Below are positions 33,784-43,582 of a stretch of 64,000 bases of DNA, piece by piece (positions within the stretch are counted from its first letter, which is position 1; each line of letters starts with the position of its first letter). The position numbers were made by a program, and so were the translations under genes. Below the pieces are notes generated by a model, which saw only the letters and a list, made by a program, of their open reading frames with translations, was not told the origin of the DNA and made no database searches. This DNA comes from Tieghemostelium lacteum (Eukaryota; Evosea; Eumycetozoa; Dictyosteliales; Raperosteliaceae). The stretch is taken from contig LODT01000035.1 of the NCBI GenBank assembly GCA_001606155.1, positions 248,001 through 312,000 on the forward strand, written 5' to 3'.

Positions 33784-34932
33784 ATGAGCAAAGTTTCAAG
33801 AAACTTAAAAGATATAAATGATAGTCTGACTAAAGATGATTTAAATTCTTTTACAGTGAGTACTTTGAAACAATATTGTAAAATTAACGAAATTCAGTTG
33901 AGCGGTACAGTGAAAGCAGCTATTATAAATGACATTATTTCCAATTTTCAACATTTAGAAAAAGAAAGATTAGAAAATGAAGAAAATATATTAAAGCTAA
34001 ATTTAAATAAAGAGAATTTAAATGGTGAGTAATCTTATGAAAAGTATTTCCAAAATTGGTAATATTAATCAAATAATATTTATTTAATTATTTGAATAGA
34101 ATTAATTGATAAAGTTGGAACACTTTCAATTAAAGATGTATATTCACCTTCAAAAGCACCTAAAAAATCAATTTTGACGGTTTCAAATAATATTAATAAT
34201 TCAAATATTCCAAGTTCAACAGCAACAACAAAGACAACTATTGAACAAAGTAAACCTATAGTTGTTTTAGAAAATAGTGATAGTAATAGTAGTAGTAACA
34301 TTAAAAAAAAAGGAGTTACATTTAGTAACAAAGAACCTGAAATTGGAATTGTAGAGAGAAAACCCAAACCAGGTTCATACGAAGATTTAAAGTTGAGAGA
34401 AGAACAAAATCTACAGACATTACATAGAAAGAATAGTACACCTGACCATGTCATTGCCAAACTATTAGCTGAAAGAAAAGAAAGAATGGAAGAAAACAAT
34501 GAAGTAATACCACCAAAAGATCAATATTTTAATTACTATGATTTCATTGCTAATGATCTTGAAGAAGAGGAAGAACATGTTGAATTTGATACTGAAACTA
34601 TGAATAAAGATGAACTTAAAGAATCACTTTTATCATTTGGTCTCAGTGGAGATGGCACTAAATCACAACTTAAAAAGAGATTAGAAGACTATTTAGTCAA
34701 GCAAGAAGATAAAAAGAACAAAAAAGCAATGAAAAAAGAATTGAAACAACAAGAGCAATTGGAGAAAGAACAAGAAGAGTATTTAGATAATTGGTCAAAT
34801 AGACATTCACAACAAAAATCTAAACCTAAAAAGAGCACATCTAACAAATCAGAATCTAAAACAACCAAAAGTGATGATATTTTTGATGCATTTATGACTG
34901 TTTCAACTGTAAACAATAAAAAAAGAAGATAA
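33784..34932 (+). CDS. SAP-domain protein (probable nucleic-acid-binding)
   Basis: Exons 33784-34024 and 34100-34932 flank a 75-nt phase-1 intron (GTGAGT..GAATAG), giving 357 residues. Two SAP-like helix-turn-helix segments are visible. The N-terminal one, about residues 17-54, reads LNSFTVSTLKQYCKINEIQLSGT then IINDIISNF. A canonical one at about 225-258 reads MNKDELKESLLSFGLSGDGTKSQLKKRLEDYL. Between them lies a Ser/Thr-rich linker with a basic, extended block (KPKPGSYEDLKLREEQNLQTLH). The C-terminus is a Lys/Glu/Gln-rich coiled coil ending in NKKRR. SAP domains bind AT-rich scaffold DNA or RNA in nuclear proteins. The basic tail suits a nuclear location. No more specific family recognised. 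Confidence 0.8.
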
Positions 34933-35212
34933 CATGGTTAAAAGGATGTTATCTCTCTACTTTTCTATTTCATAGAAATATTTAATATTTTATTAATATT
35001 TTAGTTGAGAGTTGGTTTGATTTAGAATATTGGTATTGATTTTTACTTATTATATAAATGGATATCAACTTAAAATAAAAAAAGAACATAAATAAATAGA
35101 TGTAAACTACTTCTTAGATAGTGTTGTTTGTTGTGTGTTTGGGTAGATTTTGATTTATGTTATTTTTTTTTGTTTTTACATATTTTTGAATTATAATTAT
35201 AAAAGTTCTATG

Positions 35213-38140
35213 TTATTTTCTATTATTATTATTATTATTACTTGATTTTGGGATACTAGACATTGAACTTATAGAAGAAGATCCCATAGATGAAGAAGTA
35301 ATAGAAGGACTAGAAGAAAGATTTGAAAGATTACCAGTACTAGTGTTACTAGTTGTGGTTGTAGGATTTGAAGATGAAGGTGGTTTAACAATTAGACTAT
35401 CCCATTTCTCTTTGTTTTGTAGATATTCCTGTCGGAGTTGATTCAAAGAGACGATAATCTCCTCACAAGATGGTCTCTTATCCGAGAACTGGTGTACACA
35501 TTGCTTGAAAAGATTAACAAGACCTACAGGTGTATCGAGTGGAAGTGTAGGTCTCAGACCTTCTTTAGAATTCAACATTATCTGGAAATCCATTTTAATG
35601 TGAGGATACTCAGAATAAGGTCTAGAGTACTCTCCAGTCATCACACGAACAATCAACTCCCAAAATACAATACCAATCGAATAGACATCCGATTTAGTAG
35701 TGTAGAGTGAACCACTGCCATTTGCAACCTCTGGTGAACAATAGGCAAAAGTACCTCTAATTTTACCTAGGGTCTCGAGATTATCAGCAGTGTTAAAACG
35801 ACTGAGACCAAAATCGGAGACTTTACATTCCCAGTCTTCATTAACCAAGAGATTCAGAGATTTAAAGTCTCTATGTACAATCTGTGGTGACCAATTATGT
35901 AGACACTGAATACCCAGGGTCATTTGCATGGTAAATTGGAAGAAACGGTCCCATCCAATATCATACTTTTTGGTGTTCATTACGTGGTAGAGTGAATCAC
36001 GACTACAGTATTCCATAACCATACAGAGTTTAGGTTCTATACAGGCTCCATAAAAGGTAACCATAAACTGAGATCTAATAGATCCCATGATTTGGAACTC
36101 TTTTTTAAACTCTTCTAATTGAGATTGGGTAGTGATGGATTTGAGAACTTTGACTGCTACTTCCTTGCCTTTATATATACCCTTATAAACCTTTCCAGAG
36201 GAACCTGATCCCAATTTGAGAGTGTACTCAAGATCAGAGTGATCAATTACCCAATGTTCAAGGTTTCCAATAGATTCTTTAAGATCGTCACTGGAGATCG
36301 AACCAGTACTGTCTACACTGTTATTGGATTTCAGTGATTCCATAGTTGTAAGTTTTCTATTTTGTTCTATATTATTCATACCACTTTGAGGCTGATGCTG
36401 ATTCTGTTGCAACAGACTCTGATAGTAACTTGGATTCTCTTTTAATATTCTACAATTTTTAATAATCTTTAATCTGTGACCACTGGATTTAATGTCCAAT
36501 GAATCTAGTGTTTTCTCATCTATATCTGGTAACAAGTCCATAAATATCTCTTCCTTTACAAAATTTAGCCAATATTTCTCTAATTCGATAGATTTTAACC
36601 AATCATATACATCCTGAACATTCTTTAAAAAATTGGTCACTTTTATATTGTGACCTTGCAGTGCTAATTCATAACAAGTCTTTCTCTCATTACCTCTAAT
36701 TGTTATATCTGCACCTGCCTTTACAAGTACTGTAACTAAATCTTCTCTACCAAGTCTAACTGCAAAATGCAATGGACTTTCTCCTCTTGAATTTATAACA
36801 TTAACTTCTGCACCTGCCTGCAATCCAATTTTTTAAAAAAAAAAAAGTTTTTTACAATAATGGATTAGATTGATGATCTTTCAATTTGAGATATTCCCTA
36901 GAGAAATGGATATCATGATAAACTGAATACATACCTTTAATAACATATCTACCATTAAAAGACGAACTATATTATTTATAGTGGCTTTGTGTAATACAGA
37001 TTCACCATTTCTATTTTTTGAATTTACATTTACACCCTTTTTAAGGAATAATTGAAATGGTTCTTGACAATTTGGTGATTTAAAACATTGGCAAAAATAA
37101 TGTAATGGAGAATTTTGATCATCATTTAATAAATTAACATTTATACCTTCATAATTCAAAAGTAACATTAAAACCTGATCGTCACTACATGACATTGCTG
37201 CAACATGTAATGCTGAATATCCATTCTTATATTGTTGGTTTATATCAATTCTTTGAAAGAAATAAAAAAAAAAAAAGAAAATTTTGGTTAATTATCTGTT
37301 TTCTTCTTAATCGTGCAATTTCAACGATGGGTGTTCTCTGAAATCCTAAAATATCTTGATAAATAAATTTCTAAAAAATTTACAACAACAGGAAGAAGTA
37401 AAGACATAAAAAGACACACTTATAAAAATAAAAAAAAAAGTGGGTCTTGTGTGGGTGGTGTGTTTGGGTACATACTTGTTATCGGTATAGAACTTTAAAA
37501 TTTCTTTAACTATATCATAGGAGCCATTTCTGAGTGCTGCACATAGAGGTGTGTGATCCATGTGATCAAATTCTAAAAGTTCAATTTTTGCTTTACGGTT
37601 GTGTGATAGTCTCTTTTTGACCTCTGCAAGGTCTTTTGCTGCTACTGCTTGATGTAATTTATTTAACATTCTTGTCATTGGGTTGGTTGGTAGTGATGTT
37701 GAGGATCTTCTTGACATAAAATCCAGTGTCCAGGATTTCTTTTCTACAGATGTTGCTATATTACTGCTACTTGTGTTATTTCCTGATCCAGAGCTATGTA
37801 AAGGTGTTGGTGCACTGTTAGTGGTAGTACTATTATTACTATTACTACTATTTAATGGTGTACTATTATTACTATTACTTGAATTTAAATTAGTTGTTGA
37901 TGTGTTGTTGTTACTATTATTACAATGGTTATTACCGCTACTGCTATTACTTCCTGTACTACTGCTATTATTAGTATTTAAACTACTTGGTGGTGATGGA
38001 TTGGTTGATGTTGATGGGGAGGATGAAGTGGATAACTGATGCTGTGAGCTGGAATTACTAGATGAAATTGGGTTGGATTTAGATGGCACTAAAAGTGGTG
38101 GTGGAGGTATTGGTGATGTGCTAGTCTTTCCGTTCATCAT
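35213..38140 (-). CDS. Ankyrin - SAM - TKL protein kinase
   Basis: Three exons, 38140-37476, 37250-36935 and 36817-35213 (introns GTATGT..AAAG phase 2, and GTATGT..TTGCAG phase 0), give 861 residues. Order: a Ser/Asn-rich head (1-150); ankyrin repeats spread over all three exons (HTPLCAALRNGSYDIVKEILK, NGYSALHVAAMS, NSPLHYFCQCF, GESVLHKA, GESPLHFAVRLGREDLVTVLVKAGA); and a SAM domain (VYDWLKSIELEKYWLNFVKEE..LKIIKNCRIL). The kinase follows with GSGSSGKVYKG, VAVKVLK, HRDFKSLNLLV, DFGLSRF and the APE-equivalent CSPEVA. All catalytic residues are present. The tail is Ser/Thr/Asn-rich. Ankyrin-SAM-TKL kinases occur in dictyostelids as signalling kinases with protein-interaction heads; partner and pathway are unknown. 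The ankyrin repeats are only complete after splicing, which supports the exon model. Confidence 0.88.
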
Positions 38141-38569
38141 CTAAGTATTGTGCTGTACTGTTTTTTATATATTTGATAGTTAGCTTCTCTAACTATCCTT
38201 TTCTAACTTTTGTACTTTGAGTTGTAATACACAAAATCCTTTGTATGATAAAAATGAAAAAAAAAAAAAAAAAATTTTAAAAAAAAAAAAAAAAAATCTT
38301 TTCAAAAATTTTGCAAATAGCTATTTATATGACTTTAACTTTTAAATTGAAAACACTATTGATATCTTATTAAACTTGAATAATTACTCAACATAAAACC
38401 AGGGTGAAGTATGGTCTTTTTTATTTAATCGCTCATTCGATCAGGAAATCTTTAATATTATTGGTTAAAAAATCACTTCTTATATTTTTACTGTATATTT
38501 GAAATTCATTTTATCTTCAATTTATTATTTGTACATCATAAGGTTTGTTTCTGTTATCTAATCTTCCTC
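38141..38569. other. Intergenic, promoter side of the ankyrin kinase
   Basis: 430 bp with two long A runs separated by a T run near 38258-38300, capable of forming an A/T hairpin. No gene seen. Confidence 0.5.
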
Positions 38570-39200
38570 AAGAATGCATCAACCAATAACTGCTAGAAAT
38601 GCTTGCTGATTGATAATTTGATTTACAATGTTCTGCTGGTTGAGTATATTGGTTCTACAGTAGAGGTATACATTTCCACCTCCGCCATCATACAGGATCC
38701 CAGATTCCACACCTGCTGTAATCCAGTCTACCATCTTGGCTTGCTGTACATCCAATCGGTTATTTTGAGATTGGGGATTGTATGAACGGATTTCAACAAC
38801 AAATTGTGGAGGGTGTGCACTAATATGGTTGTATTGGATATTTGGTGTATCTAAATTCCGAATAGCATGAGTTTTGAAAGCAGTATCAGGACGACTTCAT
38901 ATATTGTATTATAGTTCGTTAGTATTAGAATTAACATTAAAAAATGAATTAAAACATAATATTGAGCACCAATTTGCAATAGTCTAAATTCAGCCTTTAC
39001 GCTACAAAATACACCAAGGTTGTTCTGAAGATTCCAATTTTGTAGTTGTCCAATAAACTCAGAGTTTTGAATTGAAGGAATAAGAGCCATATCTCGAACC
39101 CATGTGACTTTATATTCAATAAGATGAGTTTCTCTGTTGAGTTTCTCAATTTGGTGAAGTGGATCGAAATGAATAATATGAATTGGGTTTAATTATAAAA
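38570..39200 (-). pseudogene. Uma2-family (PD-(D/E)XK-like) nuclease remnant
   Basis: Minus-strand coding scraps in Uma2 order: NSEFIGQLQNWNLQNNLGVF then AEFRLL (about 38980-39100), and SRPDTAF (about 38885), matching the family's R(S)PD block. Next come PPQFVVEIRSYNPQSQ (the PDFVVE catalytic strand), LDVQQAKMVDWITAGVESGILYD and GGNVYLYC (about 38660-38830). The pieces lie in different frames. The ~95 bp between FRLL and SRPD could be an intron, but I could not find a splice pair that restores phase. No clear start codon exists. I read this as a degraded or very divergent gene. Uma2 proteins are bacterial-type restriction-endonuclease-fold proteins and their scattered presence in protists is usually put down to transfer. 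Confidence 0.6.
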
Positions 39201-39536
39201 AGGAAATTCGGAGTTTCAATAAATATATATATATATTATTTAATCAGTTTTATTGTTATTACTAATTATATTACTAATTCAGTATTCTTTTTTCATTTTT
39301 ATTTTATTTTAAAATTATAATATTTGAGTTGAGGATTTTATGATACATGTACAAACAAAAATAGTAGTTAAATAAGAATTAATTAAATAAATTTGTTTTT
39401 AAATCATTAAATTCGTATTTATAATTATTACTATAACTTATTTAAGTATTTGCATCTATTTTTAAACACTTTATCAATGAGATTTTAAAAAAATTAGTTC
39501 AAAGAATCAAAGTTACCATATTAAAAACAAGCCATT
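39201..39536. other. Intergenic, no gene seen
   Basis: 336 bp of AT-rich sequence with an (AT)n tract near 39222-39236. The repeat-R companion word ATGCAAATACTTAAA occurs in reverse at about 39446-39460. Nothing else recognised. Confidence 0.5.
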
Positions 39537-39626
39537 ACGCAAAAGGGATTAATCGGATACTAGGTATCATCCTCTTATGCCTCTTTTCCATATCATAAGA
39601 CCTTCTGGTTTCTTTCACTTTCATTA
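39537..39626 (-). repeat. Dispersed repeat R, copy 2
   Basis: Minus-strand copy of the repeat described at 31243. It runs GAAAGTGAAAGAAACCAGAAG (39626 end), AGAGGCATAAGAGGATGATACC, GATTAATCCCTTTTGCGTAATGG. It lies back to back with a plus-strand LINE fragment that starts within 90 bp. Confidence 0.65.
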
Positions 39627-39674
39627 CACTACCACATCAAAATAATCGCATACACCATCATAATAATAACAAAC

Positions 39675-40492
39675 ATGGACCAATCACTAAATACAAAAAT
39701 GACCTCAAACCAACAGTTACCCAAGGAAGGAGAATTTATTCCTCTTCCTCAAATAGACAAAATCAAACCCCCTCCATCTATAATTAAAAATGGAGAAAAA
39801 ACACCATTTCAATTGTTCCAAATTATTCTTAACAATATGAAAAGTAAAAGACCCAAACTACCACAATATAATATTCCGCTTCATCCCCAAATCACTTCCA
39901 TTAGAATATTCAAATAAAAATTGCTCTATCTGCAACACAATCTGAATCTAACTCCACCCATATCTTCTTTGAGTGTAAAACAACCACAAATGAATACACT
40001 CACCAATTCAAAAGAACAGTCAAACATCTCCAATTCAAAGATTTTGACTTGAATCTTTCTTCAGTACTGAAAATCACTTCCATTAGACTACTCAAATAAA
40101 GTGTGAACTATATGCACCCGTATCTTATGAGAGTGTCAAAATGACTGGAATTCTTCTTTAATACTCAAAGTCTACAACAGTAAATATAACATCATCCTTA
40201 TCAACATAATCGCAATTACCTTCAAATCGATATGGAATAAATGGACATCCATATCAAACATGGACACTTCCAAAATAATCAAAATTCCAACTATTAACCA
40301 AATTCTAAGAATAATACAACTAGAAAAGGAGCTACTTAAAGACCAAATACTCCAACTGCAAATCAATAATGAACAAGACAAAATCAATCCTCTAATCTAC
40401 AAATTCAACAAAACATACACACAAAATTTTATTTTTTAAATAAACACCAATGATGTCTTGGTGAGCCTTCTCAGTATAATTAAAGTTTGTAA
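39675..40492 (+). mobile_element. LINE (TRE-like) 3' fragment, copy A, decayed
   Basis: Homologous to the LINE copy at 40990-42491 but in plus orientation. It starts near a PKEGEFIPLPQID block (39720) and runs through scrambled remains of the zinc-finger region (SNCSICNTI-like, HIFFEC near 39960) and the terminal helices. The 3' end matches copy B (AGCCTTCTCAGTATAATTAAAGTTT followed by an A-rich tail). Stops, frameshifts and an internal duplication of the SITSIRL-type segment near 39885 and 40070 show it is long dead. An 80-codon ATG frame at its start is a residue of the old reading frame, not a gene. Confidence 0.8.
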
Positions 40493-40640
40493 AAAAATAA
40501 TCAAATTTCCAACTTTTAACTAATCCTTAGAAAAAGGGCTAATAATAGACAAAATTCTCCAACTCCATTTGCTGGTGTGGTGTTGAGTATTGAGGAAGCA
40601 TTCCAATCATTGTCTTTGAGTTAAAATGTTCCAAATAATA
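40493..40640. mobile_element. Small LINE scraps in both orientations
   Basis: At 40497-40565 a plus-strand scrap repeats the ATCAAA.TTCCAAC..TTAACTAAT..ATACTCCAACTCC region of the LINE with an internal deletion. At 40568-40635 a minus-strand scrap matches the TTGAGTTGGAAGTATTTGA neighbourhood of copy B. Together they show repeated insertion and deletion at this locus. Confidence 0.6.
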
Positions 40641-40737
40641 ATAAAAACTTATAATTTTCAGAAATCAAAAAGATCTTGTACATTAAATTGTTAAATAAGT
40701 AATATCGAGTAAAAATAACAATAATAATCAACTCTAA

Positions 40738-40974
40738 ATGATTATTAAAATATCAAGTAATCAACCAAACCTTAAATATATTAAACCTTCAACCATTAAA
40801 TACCTAAAAAAAAAAACCTCCAACAAAATAATACAACTTTCATTGCCAAAGAAGAACCTGTATCTCAACTCATTGATGTTGAAGAAATCATCTATAAAAA
40901 ATAAGATTAATGGAAAAGCAATTGTTAAATTAATTGACAAAGGTTAAGACTATACCTATGGTAATTACAATCTC
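40738..40974 (+). other. Unassigned decayed coding scrap interrupted by a LINE
   Basis: A 69-codon frame (lysine-rich) and a parallel frame share a readable end: AKEEPVSQLIDVEEIIYKK, then INGKAIVKLIDKG. The second motif vaguely recalls the beginning of a retroviral-type aspartic protease, but the catalytic triplet does not read D(S/T)G, so I do not claim it. The sequence continues across the target site of LINE copy B. Confidence 0.25.
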
Positions 40975-40989
40975 ACCATTAAGTTATTT
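40975..40989. repeat. Target-site duplication of LINE copy B, left
   Basis: ACCATTAAGTTATTT, identical to 42492-42506 on the far side of the LINE. A 15-bp perfect duplication is the footprint of target-primed reverse transcription. Confidence 0.85.
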
Positions 40990-42491
40990 TTTTTTTAAAG
41001 TTTTAATTATACTGAGGGGGCTCACAAAGCCGACATCAGTTGCTTTTTTTATTTATATTTTGTAGTTTTGTTTATAAGTATTGTTGAATTTGAGTATGGA
41101 GAAATTGATTTTGTCTAGATCTCTATTTATTTGGAGTTGCAGGATTTTATCTTTAAGGAGTTCTTTTTCTAGGTGGATTATATTTAGGATTTGGTTAAGG
41201 GTAGGTATTTTGATTAAATTGGATGTGTCCGTGTATAAGAATGATGTCCATTTGTTCCAGATTGATTTGAAGGTGATGGCGATTATGTTGATTAGAATTA
41301 TGTGATATTTGCTATTGTAGATGTTGAGAATTGAAGAAGGAGTCCATTCAATATCTTTGAGTTGGAAGTATTTGATTGTGTTTTTGAATTGATGAGTGTA
41401 TTCAGTGGTGGTTGTTAGGCATTCAAAAAAGATGTGGGTGGAAATAGATTCAGAGACTGTGTTGCACAAGGTGCACTTTTTGTTGGAGTAGTCTAATGGA
41501 AGAGATTTGGTAATGTAGCGGAATATAATGTAGTGGTGGTTTGGATCTTTAACTTTGTTGATTGTTAGGAGTAGTTTGGAACAGTTGATATGGTATTTTT
41601 TTTCCATTTTTAGTTGGGAAGGAGTGAGGGGTAGGATTATAGATGGAGGAGGTTTGGTTGTATCTATTTGTAGAAGAGGAATAAATTCACCTTCCTTGGG
41701 TTGGTAATTATTGGTTTGAGGTTGTATGGATAGGTCTTTTTTGTATTTGATGTATAGGTACAGGTGGTAGTAGTGTTGTGTGGTAAATTTTTTGTAGTTG
41801 ATTTGGAAAATAGGATTGTCATTAATTGAAAAGAAGTTTTTGTAGGGGAGTTGGTGACTAATCTCTTTTGAGTGGTTGAAGATAGGATTGGGGTATTGAT
41901 TTAATTTGTAGTTTGGATTTAATTTCATCCAGGCTAGGAGGCAGTCTTTTTGGATGTTGGATAGAGCACAAGTAAGTGTTGAGATTGGTTGGTTTTGATA
42001 GTTGATACCTTGATTATATTCTATTTGGTATTGGAGGTTGACTCTCCAATTGGGCGTGTGATTTGAGTCGGATAGGTCATTGAGGAATTTGTCGAAGATT
42101 AGAGCTCTTTGTGCTACTGATCTTCCTTTAAGGTCCCAGAGACCTAATCCACCATATTTGAGTGGAATTATTGATCTGGTTTGGTTGAATTTTGGGGTAT
42201 AACGTTGGTTACTGTTGAAATCCTTGTTGTAAAATAAGAACCAGTTGATGCAGTTGTTGATTTTTAGTATATCTCTTTTTTGTAGTGGGTTGAGAAAGAG
42301 GTGATACGTGAGTTTAGATAGGATGTATGTTTTGATTATTGTTATTTTCTCTTTAATGTTCCATGATTTGCTTTTGTATGCTATTAGGAGGGAAATGATT
42401 CTGTTTGTGAGTGTTGGGGTGTAGTTGATGATGCCTCGTATGTCAAAATAGTATCCAAGGTATCTTTCATGGTCGCTGATTAGATTGTAGG
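40990..42491 (-). mobile_element. LINE (TRE-like non-LTR retrotransposon), copy B, 5'-truncated but recent
   Basis: Minus-strand insertion. Its reading frame is open from the truncation point at about 42490 to the stop at 41053, roughly 480 codons. It enters downstream of the reverse-transcriptase core (RYLGYYFDIRGIINY, IKTYILSKLTYHLFLNPLQ, PLKYGGLGLWDLKG). It continues to a CX2CX9HX4C zinc finger (CTLC..SISTHIFFEC) and ends in charged helices (LEKELLKDKILQLQI). After the stop there is a ~45-bp untranslated tail and an A10 run (T10 at 40987-40996 on the plus strand, overlapping the duplication). The domain order matches the end of ORF2 in dictyostelid TRE elements, though family assignment is from motifs only. 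The open frame, A tail and perfect target-site duplication mean a young insertion. The 291-codon ATG frame at 41053-41928 is just its last part. Confidence 0.88.
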
Positions 42492-42506
42492 ACCATTAAG
42501 TTATTT
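42492..42506. repeat. Target-site duplication of LINE copy B, right
   Basis: ACCATTAAGTTATTT, the exact partner of 40975-40989. It marks the 5'-truncated end of the LINE. Confidence 0.85.
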
Positions 42507-42519
42507 AGATAAATTACTA

Positions 42520-42610
42520 AATCAATTCCTCAAGATTACTCAAATACATGTTGCATATGGTACCATATAGTCTGAACACATATCTTCTTCGAATGTCAAA
42601 CTTCCAGAAT
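42520..42610 (+). mobile_element. LINE scrap carrying the zinc-finger region
   Basis: Plus-strand text reading CAAGATTACTCAAATA, then ACATATCTTCTTCGAATGTC, which matches the DYSNKKC..THIFFEC part of the LINE at low identity. It lies just outside the copy B target site, so copy B landed in or next to older LINE debris. Confidence 0.6.
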
Positions 42611-42639
42611 TGAGAAGACACCTTGTAATGAGAATGCAG

Positions 42640-42750
42640 AAGGTCTTATTATAAGAAGTAAAGGCATAAGAGGATGATACCAAATATCCCATTAATCCCT
42701 TTTTTCGTAGTGAATTTACCCCTACCTTCATTGTACACCTATTCAAAAAC
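42640..42750 (+). repeat. Dispersed repeat R, copy 3
   Basis: Plus-strand copy: AGAAGGTCTTATTATAAG, AAAGGCATAAGAGGATGATACC, CATTAATCCCTTTTTTCGTAGTG, CCTTCATTG. The companion word ATGCAAATGCTTAAA follows at 42792. It abuts a LINE scrap, as copy 2 does. Confidence 0.65.
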
Positions 42751-43582
42751 ACAGTTTTTTTTAGTATTTTTATCTTTTATTATAAAAAACAGATGCAAAT
42801 GCTTAAAAGAAGTCAATATCCAAAAAGGAATTTTACTAGTACCATTTATTTTGGAGGTATAATTTTCATGAAGATTGATAACAAATATTTTATATGTTAT
42901 CTATATTTGGTTTTGTTTCTGATAAATAAATAATCCATAATGGGTATTTGGTAACAATCTTTTCATCAAGACATGATAAATAGATACTATCCAATTTAGG
43001 TTTTCGGTAGATCTTTTTATTTTCAATGTTATACCAATCTATTAAAGGTAATATGGTTGATGTATTTTCTTTTGATATTAATCGAGTTTTGAAATTGCAT
43101 CCATAGTATTTAAACTTTTGAGAGATTTTTTTCCATGGAAACTAACCCTTAACTTGATTATATAATAAATAATTTATGATCTAGTCAAAATGATTTATCT
43201 CTTTGAACAAATATTAAAAAAAAGGTAAATTCAAATCATACCTTAAAATATAAATCTTGGAAAGTAAAAATTACTCAGTAAATTCAAGATATTGAATGGA
43301 AATAATTAAATTATTGAAAAAAAATTGAATTAATGGGCCTTTTTTAGAATTTGGTGAAATTACAACTGTATATTTTAAAGATCTTCTCTCTATTTTTATT
43401 GCTATCCTGTTAGATATCTATTATGATCATACATAAAATATATTTTTAAATGAAAATATCAATTTTAGAAATAAACAAAAAGGCAGTTTTTTTTATTATC
43501 ACAAAAAAGTTTTTTTTTTTTATTTTTTTTAAGTATTCATGATCGACATAAAATCGAAAGTGACCCCGTACCTAGATATTAA
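42751..43582. other. Intergenic with one unassigned coding remnant
   Basis: AT-rich flank of the LRR kinase gene. The only coding-like stretch is the minus-strand open frame at 42890-43141, listed separately. T tracts in the last 100 bp precede the kinase start. Confidence 0.5.
42890..43141 (-). pseudogene. Unrecognised 83-codon open frame without ATG
   Basis: Open from just after a stop at 43142 to TAA at 42890, with no in-frame ATG. The translation looks protein-like rather than random: KISQKFKYYGCNFKTRLISK, ILPLIDWYNIENKKIYRKPK, SIYLSCLDEKI, YPLWIIYLSE. The K-I-S-x-K-F head and two aromatic-rich segments do not match a family I know. It may be the last exon of a gene whose 5' part has gone, or a real terminal exon whose upstream exon I could not find. 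Confidence 0.35.

Noticed and set aside
37346-37475. C-terminal extension of the first ankyrin-kinase exon
   Set aside because: It reads through a GTATGT donor into intron sequence; splicing gives intact ankyrin repeats instead.
39675-39917. 80-codon protein gene
   Set aside because: It is the surviving first part of a decayed LINE fragment (PKEGEFIPLPQID block), not a host gene.
40738-40947. 69-codon gene or an aspartic-protease start (INGKAIVKLIDKG)
   Set aside because: The catalytic triplet does not fit, the frame is lysine/asparagine-rich from AT bias, and the surroundings are LINE debris.
41081-41305. 74-codon plus-strand frame over the LINE
   Set aside because: Antisense shadow of the open LINE frame in copy B.
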